Shown here: positions 51,925 to 62,649 of the stretch, piece after piece
How the letters are laid out: every line of letters begins with the position of its first letter
Numbering within the stretch: the stretch's first letter is position 1
Source of the DNA: Trichopria drosophilae
Taxonomy: Eukaryota; Arthropoda; Insecta; Hymenoptera; Diapriidae
DNA length: 64,000 nucleotides
Direction: 5' to 3'
Assembly (NCBI GenBank): GCA_030407085.1
Contig: CM059582.1
Span: 88,898,001-88,962,000 of the forward strand
Notes under the pieces: model-generated
The model's input: the letters and a program-made list of their open reading frames with translations, nothing else
What the model was told of the DNA's origin: nothing
Database searches by the model: none
Translations under genes and position numbers: made by a program

Positions 51925-52498
51925 CCCAGACAGCCAGATCTGCTGCATATTGCCGCATATAAGGGAAAAATCAGGCGGCGGATATGTCGGCAGAACTAGG
52001 GAATATGCGTCATCACATATACAGCAAATTTGCTGGAAATTCTCACCTGTCGACTAGTCTGCGGCGATTCTGACGCATTTCTGCAGAAGAGATTAAAAGG
52101 GTCGGCGAAGGGATTAAAGACGCATACAAACACGGAAGCCGCGTCGGTGAACCCCCACACATGTGCATGCATGCATGCTCGAGGCAAGGGCGATAGGGGG
52201 CGATCGGCGTGACCAGGAGAGACGGGGCGAACAGGAAAAGAGAGAGGTGACGGACGCAGCCATTTTCTCTCGTTTATCAAGTATCGAAACTATTGAATCG
52301 AAAAGATGCGGCAGCGGACTACCCGAAAAACGTGTAAAAAATTTGAATTTTTGAGCAAGTTAGCGCAAAACTTGTTTCTTTCGGAAATCCTGAAGAATTA
52401 ATTTAAGTTTTAATAAAATAACCTCCTAGCAATAAAAACTATTTATAATAATCATAAATTACGTCCAATTTGTCACAGTTATAACGTCTATATAAGAC
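51925..52498 (+). repeat. Left 574-bp TIR
   Basis: Inverted partner of 53332-53905. It includes the alternating CATGTGCATGCATGCATGC stretch at about 52158-52176. Confidence 0.85.
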
Positions 52499-53331
52499 CT
52501 GCTGATTAGACCCATACACTTTATTATGCCGTTATTTGCGTTTTCTTAATTGCAAAAATAGCTTTAAAATCTATGTATACATTACGTATAGGTAACATTT
52601 ATCAGCTACAAGGATGCACCTTTGGACGAACGCCGTGACGTTACTGTTTGTCGTCTCGTGTATGTATATTGAACCTATTTATAAAATAGCAGAACTTTGT
52701 CCATAGTACAAGTTTGCTTGTTCCGTTTTAAAATTTCGGAGCAAACTTTTGAGGTTAAATATGACATAAATGCAGAGTATAGAATATTCGAACGAAATTG
52801 GTTGACGGCCGAACCCGCATAGTGACGTCACACGAAACTGTTTTTAGTTTTTTAATTGGCAAATAAAATACTCAAATTAATAAATTAATTTTTTTTTCGG
52901 TTTTCTTTATGATATTTATAACCTAAATTATTATTTAAAACAATAAAAAATAATACAAAAATTTTACTGGTGAACCCCATTCTTTGAGAACATCATTTTG
53001 CGTGATTTCTATAATGAGATTCGTATCCAAGTTTGCAGACATTTATACAGGGACAACATTAACTTTATCCGTAACTGCATGTAACCAGGTTTCGGATAAT
53101 ACTATGACACCGTAAGAAGAAATAGACTTGGTACTAAATACATTTAATCTGTTAATAAAATGTTAAATTTATCGTTTTTAAAACTCCGAATATAGTTCCA
53201 CAAATACTTCGAACTTATTACATTTTCTTACAATTACAATTTTTAATCGCAACTACATTTTTTTTAATTTCAACAGTTTTTAATGCTGCACACAATCTAC
53301 ACACTTTCACAGAATTGGAGTTTCGTCTATA

Positions 53332-53905
53332 GTCTAATATAGACGTTATAACTGTGACAAATTGGACGTAATTTATGATTATTATAAATAGTTTTTATTG
53401 CTAGGAGGTTATTTTATTAAAACTTAAATTAATTTTTCAGGATTTCCGAAAGAAACAAGTTTTGCGCTGACTTGCTCAAAAATTCAAATTTTTTACACGT
53501 TTTTCGGGTATGCCGCTGCCGCATCTTTTCGATTCAATAGTTTCGATACTTGATAAACGAGAGAAAATGGCTGCGTCCGTCACCTCTCTCTTTTCCTGTT
53601 CGCCCCGTCTCTCCTGGTCACGCCGATCGCCCCATATCGCCCTTGCCTCGAGCATGCATGCATGCACATGTGTGGGGGTTCACCGACGCGGCTTCCGTGT
53701 TTGTATGCGTCTTTAATCCCTTCGCCGACCCTTTTAATCTCTTCTGCAGAAATGCGTCAGAATCGCCGCAGACTAGTCGACAGGTGAGAATTTCCAGCAA
53801 ATTTGCTGTATATGTGATGACGCATATTCCCTAGTTCTGCCGACATATCCGCCGCCTGACTTTTCCCCTTATATGCGGCAATATGCAGCTAGCTGGTTGT
53901 CTGGG
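53332..53905 (-). repeat. Right 574-bp TIR
   Basis: Inverted partner of 51925-52498, with only scattered substitutions. The outermost ~20 bp diverge more (CCAGATCTGCTG versus CCAGCTAGCTG). Confidence 0.85.
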
Positions 53906-55295
53906 AGGTTACGTTAAATAACAGTTCACCGAGTCAACATGGAGTTTACATTTTTTACAGTTGTGCACATACATTACTCCCATTACTATTTATAATAGGA
54001 ATATTTTCGTTGAGGGAATATGCGGGAAAAGATATGAAAACTGTTCTCAATTTGACAGGTTAACTGAAATCTTGTGAGTTAACCTGTAAAAATAAATGTA
54101 AAAACAAACTAACCGATAACTTTAATAGGGTAATTTATTATTTTCTTTATATCTTTTTAGACGAAATGATAATAATCGGGTTGAAAAGTACATGAAAACA
54201 ACTGTTTTCTCAATTGAGGTTATGAATTATGCAGGTTGATAGATATGTTATGGCGTGCACATGAAGTAAGAGTACAGGAGACTGAACTGAATAGCGTACG
54301 GCCAGAGAAAACGTTCCTTATTGGTGTGCCTAGTTAGGGAGGGAATCCGCTGAAAGAATAACTTCTTACCAACGGCTGCCATGTTTAAAATGATCACGTG
54401 ATCATACATACATATACACCAATGAATAACACACTTTTACTGTTTACATTTTACAAGCGTTCTGTGCTGATGATTGATGAAGATGAAGCAGACATATCTT
54501 AACCAATCTTAACTTTGGAAAGTTATTTATGTATAAAATAATTTACGATCCAAGTAGTACACTTGTCAAGAAATATTCGTATGGAAAAAATCATGTAAAT
54601 TGTACAGATTTTTTACAATTGGCAAATACAATATGCATTGAAAAACATTCGAGAGAGAGGTTATATATTTACATACTACGATGTAAGTGCTATTATGTAT
54701 TTTTGTATTTGTTATTAAATAACTTTAATGCTTACTAGTTTTTCAGCAACGTATATATAATGAAACAAAATTCAGAGGATAATGTTACCACAGATGAAAG
54801 TAAATTTCATTACTTCTAACAAAATGTAAGTGCAGTCGACTTACCTTTTTGGGATTGGGGATTTGTGATTGGTAATGACAAATTTTTTGGCTTTATGAAA
54901 GTCGAAAGTGACTTCAGCGTAAGAAAAAGGATTGCAGTCTTATCAAATTTGAATATTGATATTTATATTGACGATAAAATTATGCCCTTTTCAAGATTTA
55001 TTAAAGTAACAAACATTTTAAGTGAAATTTTGAAAACATTAGATACTACGTAATTTATACTCTTACACTATAATTGACGCTTATACATAAATGATGATGT
55101 GATAACAATTTTACTCCAGATCTTGAGAAGTTATGAATTTTATTCCAGTTACTGATTTTTACAAGTACAAAGCTAATTAGTAATAAAGAGATCTATTATA
55201 AAATTACATTTTTTGATAACATGTAATTAACAAACATATTAATACAAACAAGAAAATAATGTAAAATATATAGAAGTAATCTAAAACTTATGTTT
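53906..55295. other. Unassigned AT-rich region
   Basis: No supported gene; short open frames (54529-54738, 54865-55053) show no domain. A perfect 16-bp palindrome ATGATCACGTGATCAT lies at 54390-54405 and contains an E-box CACGTG. Confidence 0.4.
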
Positions 55296-58200
55296 TTATT
55301 TTTCACGTTTATTCATTCTATTCTTATTATCAGTTTTCCTTTTTCTACAACCTTTCAATTTTATTGTAGTACATACTGAATTTTGTTCCGAACAGACCGA
55401 AGATCCTGTGTTTCTGGTATCACTCACTTCACTAAGCTTAGAACGTTTTCTTCGTTCTCTAACTTGTTCTTGTTCAGCATTGTTATTTTTATTTGATTGT
55501 TTACAAAGAAAGAACATTCTCGTTGTTAAGAAAAATCTGATGACATTTTGCGTAACCTCATTACTTTGACTTTCACAACCAATAGCAGGTAGAGGCGATA
55601 GTTTTTCTATGGTTTTAGTTACATTAGATAATGTATCAACATTAATTTCTCCATTTTTTGTTGATTCAATCACACCATGCTCCAAAATAAAAAGTAAATG
55701 AACTAGTGTGTGCGGTGGGTGATTTAAACTTCCCTTGTTTCTTAATGCACTTAATTTATGTGTATCTGGTATGTTTTCAGTCGGCCCTAACACTAAAGTT
55801 TGCTTACAATCTTAGCAGTCCAGAATTATAGTCCAGGAAGAACCCACTTTCCTCGCGGGAGCGGTGTCGTTGCGTTGCCACCCAACGGCGGCCGAAGGAA
55901 CTCGGAATATAGGCGGGTGGGCCGGGCGCTGCTGCACGGGCGGGGCGGCACGGCGGTGGGTCAAGAGTAGGGCTTCCTTCCTTCCTTCTCCTGCTCGTCC
56001 TTCCTTCCTTCCTTCTTTCGCTCGTCCTTCCTTCCTTCTCTCGCTCGTCCTTCCTTCCTCTCGACGGGTGGCTGCCAGTAGGGAGGGTTATGAGGAAAAT
56101 ACTCGTTGTTGTAATTTCTTTATGTTTATTTTTGATCTTCGGTCCCTAGTCCGTTGGCCAAAAAGAGGGGAGAGCCGAGCGCCGGTGGATCCGCGTCGTT
56201 CGGAGGTCGAAGTCGGAATGAAATCACATCACGCGATGGTGACCCGATTATATACACAAGACTCGCCTGATTGCCGCACCAATCACAGACGAGCTTCGGC
56301 GATTGGTCGAGGGAGGATTATGTGAGAAAGTGTACAGTTTTTTCTTAAGCGCAAACAAGAGTGTAAGGAGTTTATAACAATAAAACCAAATGATTTGAAC
56401 ATTTGATCATTTATCATATACAAAATGTTGTGTGAAATATATTCAACTTAAAAAATGAAGAAAAATAAATTAATACACAATAGCGATTTCACAACTGAAA
56501 AGGATAATTTTATTGTGGTGCTCTAGCTTATACGTGTTTTTATTGTAAAAAAATTAATTTAATAGTTGCATAATATAAATCCATGCAAAATCATTTTCAT
56601 AAAAGAGTTCATTATAACATTAGGATAATTATTTAAATTGCATTTACGTACTTGAAATGCTAGCGCTACATTCATTTTTTGATAATAAGCTGGTTTTACA
56701 TGATGTTCAGATAATTTATAGTTTACTCTTAAAATTAATGCTTTAGGATCTTCAATGCAAAGTAGAGCATACCAATGCTTTAACGATAGCATTCCATCTG
56801 GTGACTGTAAAAAATGAAAAAGCGCTAAGAAAATTTGGTTTATGTCATATATATGTTCATGTTCAACTTAGAAAATGCTAACCCAAATACCTTCATATCG
56901 ACTGTGCTTGGTAATAAATTTTCGGAGACATTTGATCAAATGGGGGAAATCAGATAAAAAATAGAGACGACGTTCAGGATCAAAAACATGTGGAACACTA
57001 ATTTCATCTTCGGTCACACCGAACTTGTCCCACATAGAGCGGTTCCAAAATGTTCCATCTGATGCCACCGCATCAACATTAAAGCCACTTTTCTCAATGA
57101 GAATAATGCATTCTGTTACGAGTTGGTGTAGAACCGTTCCAGAAGCACATCCTGAACTTAGAAAGCATCCTACTGCCTGCACCCACCTTCTCTTGAAGGG
57201 TTGGAGAATAAAGACCAGAGCATGATCTCCTCTTTTTACAATTTGATTTTTTGGAGTATATTTCCCCAAGTTCGTAAAGCCTTCAGCTTGAAGGCTTTTA
57301 CGATTAAATGTTAACGTTTTAGAGACTTCCATTTCATCCAACAATAAAACTCCTGGAAAATATTACATTATATATTCTAACACTCAGCAATTGAAAGTGG
57401 ATGAAATTAATTGAAAATTACATATTTATTTAAAATATTTTGCTGTTTTAAATATGTCATAATCTTATTATCAGTAATAAGAAATGTGTGCACATATTGT
57501 AGTATGTATTTCAGCTAAATAAACTTACTACGCACATCAGTTGGTTCCATTTTTGCACTTTTTTGCTTTAAAAGTTTAAAGATATTCTCCTGAAATCCGT
57601 AACACCCTTTAATAGGTTCAATGTAACGATTTAAAGTGTCCCTGCTTGGTAAGGCAAGTATATTGTGTTTTCGAAGATGCTCATTCGCAGTAATAGACAT
57701 TCGTATACCCATTGGGTTGTGTATCGCATGCCTTTGGAACTTTTTACCTTTGATGCTGCCAAAAACGCCTGAACAGATTGTTGAGATGTGGGAAGTGTAT
57801 TTATCGCATCTTCTATAGCTTGAGAATTTGCTTGAGCACATTTCATTTTTACACTTTGAATTTGCCTTTTTAAAATTAAAACCTATACATTTGTCAAAAT
57901 AATATCATATAGTGAATAAATGCAAATTAAACAAGTCAAGAAAAAATTTTATCAACTGATATTTTAATAATGTGTACATTAAACCTTTTCTTTAAGCCTA
58001 GAATATTTCTTCGTGATTCTTAAACACTTGTCATATATAATTCGATTTTTATCCTTTAATTTTTGTATTGTCGATGGTGTTTTCGACTTTCTCAACTCGC
58101 AACTTTTACGATATCTCGTACGTGGACTGCACCTCTGTCGTTGTGGACCTCTTGTGCTTTCTTTTGTAATGTATCCAATACATATTTGTTTGCTACAAAT

Positions 58201-58980
58201 AATACATTTATTTATTTCTAACTATGTAATTACTTATTTTGTATTTATATTTGTATTTTGTATTTTTTCAATACTGATCAACCGTAAACAAAAAATTAAT
58301 AAATTATCCTACATACTACATTTCATTATCTACTTCTTTACATGGATAAACATTTGCTAGTTTTTGAAGAAGGTTTTGTACAGTTTCCACATTTTCGATT
58401 CTTCCACCTAATTCATTAATTTCTCGTTCTTTAATAAACACCTGCAATTATTGTAAATATTGTAAATTCTTTACGTACCTATCACTATAAGGTACTACTA
58501 TTTGTTATTAATTATCCACTTACACGAGCAAGCATATTTTTCTCAACAACCATGCGGCTTATATAGCAAGACATGTTTTCTGTCCAGTGAGTCCATATAA
58601 TAAAGTCTTCTTTAATTGTACAACACCGAAATTTTGATGGGAGTTGAAGATGTTTCATTTTTTCTCCCATTACAACCCACGTCTTTATTTCATTAAGACT
58701 TTGACGTTGTATATTTGAGACCTTTTCATGCGACAGACATCCTTCTTTTAATATCTTTGAATCTATCTGAATTTGTCTTTCTCTGTTTTCATCATATGTA
58801 GGATTTATGTGACATACACTGATTTTTTCTAGTGGAAAAATTGATGGCACAGCACCTTCCCTCAGCTTTGGTATCTTGCGTGGCACTGTTATGTTTGACC
58901 CATCTATCATTCTAAATACATCTTGCCTTATAATATCATTGTCTATAAAATGAAGTTCACAAATTCGGCTTTTTTTGTGA
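55296..58980 (-). pseudogene. P-element / THAP9-like transposase, exons of a decayed copy
   Basis: Open segments in order on the minus strand. (a) ~58970-58512: second half of a THAP zinc finger (CELHF, then the AVPSIF box) and following helices. (b) 57841-57539, ending at donor GTAAGTTT. (c) 57352-56891, after acceptor TTTTCCAG; the b-c junction is in frame. Segment c has LLLDEMEV, EGFTNLGKY, LVFILQPFKRRWVQ, VASDGTFWNRSMW with a probable catalytic Asp, and FPHLIKCLRKFI. (d) ~56804-56559: YKLSEHHVKPAYYQKMNVALAFQV. (e) 55793-55296: C-terminal part (LNHPPHTLVHLLFILE). The first THAP cysteines and most of the region between d and e are missing, and the c-d junction is not phase-consistent, so this is not functional as it stands. 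Confidence 0.78.
55850..56325. other. GC-rich, CT-repetitive insert between P-like exons
   Basis: A sharp rise in GC content (GGCGGGTGGGCCGGGCGC) is followed by several CCTTCCTT and CGCTCGTCCTTCCTT reiterations (about 55975-56060). It sits exactly where the missing catalytic exons of the P-like transposase should be. It may be an unrelated insertion or a relocated CpG-rich promoter. The open frame across it (55864-56325) is low-complexity and not believable as a gene. Confidence 0.45.
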
Positions 58981-59601
58981 GATCATTAATGCCTTTTCTG
59001 CTAACTTCACTGACTCTCTTATAATTAAGCATAGTCTCCTATATATGCAGATACGATTTGCATTACTATATTTTTATAATAATAAGATGATCAACTCAAG
59101 AAAAATGTATTACATTTAGGGATTACACCGACTTGGTGCTTAGAAAAATTGGTACCAAATTAAACTCTTTTCTTTAAAGTAGTTATTAGGTACGGTAATT
59201 TGTATCTTACACACATACATAGTAGTTCTATGAATATTTAGAAATAATAAGGAAAAATGTAATTAAAAGTAGATGGACATGTGAGCCATCGCAGGTAGCA
59301 CCCTCTTTTGAAAATGTTTGCTGATGGTATATATACTTATTTCTTTTTTTTTTATTTATAGGGAGGTAATGCATATGAGAGTGCGAAGAGAAACATTAAA
59401 ACGCTCATAAGTTACGCATTTTTTATTTCAAAATTTCCAAAAAAATTTGACCTTTTTCAAATAACTGTGATTTCCACAAAAAATTTTATTTTCAATTAAT
59501 ATATAAATAAATATAAATCATTTGTAGTAACAAATTTTAAATTGAAATATTAGATTAGGTTCAATTATATTACTTTATAATATATTACGTTTTATGCTTT
59601 T
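58981..59601. other. Unassigned AT-rich region
   Basis: No gene, RNA or repeat recognised. The first THAP exon of the P-like element was looked for here and not found. Confidence 0.35.
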
Positions 59602-59705
59602 CCCAGTAAATAAAAAGGGATTGAAAGGTATTGAAAACGGAGCAAGGAAGTTTCAAGAAAGGGATTGAGTGGAATTAGCTAATCCCATTGAATCTATTTA
59701 CTGGG
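59602..59705. mobile_element. 104-bp MITE-like fold-back, CCCAGTAAATA ends
   Basis: The ends CCCAGTAAATA are perfectly inverted over 11 bp. Inner segments GGGATTG and CAATGGGATT are also partly complementary. Flanks share only TT. Confidence 0.55.
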
Positions 59706-60059
59706 TTGTTTATTGTATGTATCTGTAAAACCGTGAACTCACAGTGCTGGCTGTGAAAAGACTTTTTTTTGTTGAAGGAACATTTTTACCGCCTTTCGTG
59801 GTACATCCTCTAATCCAGCAAGCCATTTCTACTGCATTTATGTATACCTTATTTCGCGGTTTCAAAATTCATACATAGGAATGTCAGGTTAGGTTACATT
59901 TTACAAATGGCGCCAATCGGTAAGAAGCTGTTCTTGTCGGCAAACATCCTCCCTACAGGGAACACGGAACAAGGACATGATTGGTATAAAGAGATCGGTC
60001 TCCTGTTCTCTTACTTCATGGTCGTGCATTTGGTTCTTATGATCATCAGGGATGAGTCA

Positions 60060-61450
60060 GTGCGCACTGGTGAAAAAACGTCCACAGTGAGGCTCGATTA
60101 AGTTTAATCCCGAATCACTCCCGAGAGTCCCGAGTCCCCTCACTTTCCTTTTTTTTTACAGATGTCTGTTTATTTATGAAATTAGAAGAATTTAAGATTA
60201 AAAAAAAAATCGTGAGGTTGTTTTCAAAGTAAACTTGATTTTTCCAATTTTTTTTGCAATTAACAGCTCTTATTTTGTTAAAAATTACAGTTTTTAACTT
60301 TTTACTTTTTAGTTCTCTACCTCGAAGTCCCATGAATAATTTATTTCAGATATTTATTTTAAGTTATGAAATATAACTCAAAATGAGTGAAAAGCATGTT
60401 TTTGGTAATTTTTGTAAATCTTATGACAATTAACAATAAGAAAATTGTCATCTAAGAGAAATTGTCATGGGACTTAAAGGAAGATAACTCAAAAATCAAA
60501 AACCAAAAACCTCCATTTTCAACAAAATAAGAGCTGTTAATCGTAACAAAATTCGTACGAATAGATTTTACTTCAAAAACAGCCTAACGAAGTTTTAACA
60601 TTTATATTACATTCTCTTAAATTTTTTAATAAGCAGATAGTGTGTAAAAAACGAGGAGTGGGAGGACTTCTTGTTTACACTTAATCGAACCTCACCGTGT
60701 ACCATTGTGTACTTTTGTAGACTGAAATTTTTTTTCACTTCAATTTCAATCAAGTATTTCGTATGCAAATCGAAGGTCAAATAAATCGGAAGGTATATTG
60801 TCTTTGAAAATTTCAATACAACAAAAATATCTTAGAATTTGTTAAAGAATACTCTCAAATTTTTTCAGATTTTTAAAACGACTTTTTTCATTATATCGAT
60901 TTTTCGAATTTTTGAAAAATCAAAAATTGTATCAAAACATTGTAATCAAATTTCGATAAGTATTCTTTGACTCATTCTAAAACATAATTTTTGTTACAAA
61001 ATTTTATTTAAAGTCTATAGTTTCCTATAAAAAAAATTTGTTATATTTTAACAAGAAATTTGGCATTGGAGTCGCCATTTTGAGATCAGCACGTTGGTTT
61101 ATAAATATTAAAAGAATTTATACTAATTCTACAACTACTTTCTTTACCTTCAGTGAAAGCCTTCATATTTTATTCACATAATTCTTTAAAGAATTATGTG
61201 ACTGCAAGGACTCTTTTAATGAGAAAAAATTAAAAAGAGAAAAAATACACACGATTTTTTGCAATTTTTTGGCATTTCAACCGCCATAATTACTTTTCTA
61301 ATTAAGATAGCTCAATTTCGACGACACTGGAAGGAGCGACCTCGAAAGTAGTAAGATACGTACCTTCCCATTTTTTTTACCTTCGATTTTAATACGAAAT
61401 ATTTGATTAAAAAATTGAAGTGAAAAAAGTGTCCTTTCCGGCGTTAATGA
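60060..61450. repeat. Nested imperfect inverted repeats, non-coding
   Basis: CAGTGAGGCTCGATTAAG (about 60087) faces CTTAATCGAACCTCAC (about 60680). AACAGCTCTTATTTTGTT (about 60262) faces AACAAAATAAGAGCTGTT (about 60522). ACCTTCGATTTTAATACGAAATA (61380-61402) faces the reverse complement at about 60755-60778. A further partial copy of the 60845-60935 segment (ATACTCTCAAATTTT...GATTTTTCAAAAATT) recurs at 62567-62625. This is a fold-back-rich, presumably non-autonomous, repeat family. Confidence 0.55.
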
Positions 61451-61717
61451 ATTAAGTCAATTTAATAAAATTATATTTATAAATTCGTGGAAGAAGGGCG
61501 CAGAAGTGCCATCTCACGGTGAAAATTGGCATTAGTGCAGTGGGGAGAAATTATAGCAGCGTATAGGACAAACGTCTTCTGTTTGAAATAGTTTGACAAA
61601 TAGACATTTTTCAATAAATTGCTTTAATTAAATTAAATAATTTCAATAATTCTTCTTTAGAAATTTGATACTCTTATTACTTCGTTTATTCTGTCAGGAT
61701 AAACTGAAGAAATACTA

Positions 61718-61824
61718 AGGCCCGTATTTATAGTCGCCACTCAATCTCAAACTCGTCTTAAAGTCGAGTTTGAGACGTCTATGAGACGAGTTTGAGATTG
61801 AGTGGCGACTATAAATACAGGCCT
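61718..61824. repeat. 41-bp-arm hairpin (MITE-like)
   Basis: Arms 61718-61758 and 61784-61824 are complementary with one mismatch around a 25-bp loop, which itself repeats part of the arm (GAGTTTGAGAC). The ends read AGGCCCGTATTTATAGTCGC. Confidence 0.8.
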
Positions 61825-61862
61825 AAATACTTTAAAAAGAAAAAAAAAATTCAATAACTCAA

Positions 61863-61890
61863 CTTTCGACCCGTTGTGGGTCTTCTTCAG
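61863..61890 (-). ncRNA. Second hammerhead-like core, PLE relic
   Basis: Minus-strand CTGAAGA, then GACCC/GGGTC stem, then GAAAG: the same layout as the PLE cores at 21855-21883 and 24535-24563, with a different loop and the last core position changed (GAAAG instead of GAAAC). No RT ORF is near, so this is a solo terminal fragment. Confidence 0.45.
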
Positions 61891-61931
61891 GAGTGAGTCA
61901 ATAATCTGTAAAAAATATATTTTCTTCACAC

Positions 61932-61959
61932 CGGGAGGAAAGCAGCAACTTTCCTCCCG
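61932..61959. repeat. Perfect 10-bp-stem hairpin
   Basis: CGGGAGGAAA (61932-61941) and TTTCCTCCCG (61950-61959) separated by 8 bases, 42 bases from the hammerhead-like core. Possibly part of the same element's 3' structure. Confidence 0.5.
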
Positions 61960-62649
61960 CAAGCGGAAGGAAAGATGTCGCTTATCCTCCCGGCCATAAA
62001 GAAAAATCGTATACTTTCCTCGGGAAGTAAAAAAGAATACCTCAGACTGCCTGTTTCTCACCCTCGGCTTCGCCTCGGGTAAAAATTACACGCAGTCGGA
62101 GACATTCTTTATTTTACCTCCCTCGTTGAGTAATATACTAATGGGCCATTCCACGTCAACCGGAACAGTCCTGCACACAAAATTTTCTTTGTTAAAAAAT
62201 AATGAATGAGGGCTCAAAATGTTCGTATTGATGTAGACTTTTAAATGTAATATGGCGTTTTGAAAATCCAGCATAGTGGATTCAATATGGCGACCGAAAT
62301 GAAGAGAAAAACAGAGTGCTCGCATCAAAAAGCTCGTAAAAATAACAATTGGTATCAGATTCGATTGGTTTTAGGCTCAAATAGTTGGCATTGGATATTG
62401 TTAAAAAGTTAATGAGATAGGTTTTTGAAATCCAACATGGCGGATACAAAATGGCGCCTAGAAGCTCAAAATTCTTTTCCAAAGTTAACAAATTTTTTTC
62501 TTCAAAACTATAGACTTTAGAGAAAATGTTCTAAGAACGATAATGCTTTGGGATGAGTCAAAAAATACTCTCAAATTTTATCAGAGTGCATTGATACAAT
62601 TTTCGATTTTTCAAAAATTCAAAAAACCAAAATTTTGAAAAAAGTCATT

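Larger units (their letters stand above)
51925..53905. mobile_element. Non-autonomous DNA element with 574-bp terminal inverted repeats
   Basis: Left arm 51925-52498 and right arm 53332-53905 are near-identical inverted copies starting CCCAGACA. The ~830-bp interior is AT-rich and has no recognisable coding region. The mirrored 94-codon open frames at 51996-52280 and 53550-53834 are an artefact of the inverted arms. The superfamily is not identifiable, and a target-site duplication is not obvious next to the ends. Confidence 0.85.

Noticed and set aside
51996..53834. Two similar 94-codon ORFs in opposite orientation
   Set aside because: They are the two inverted 574-bp arms. The composition is not protein-like and there is no domain.
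55864..56325. 153-codon ORF in GC-rich DNA
   Set aside because: Built on CCTTCCTT microsatellite translating to Ser/Phe/Pro/Arg repeats; no domain or plausible gene structure.
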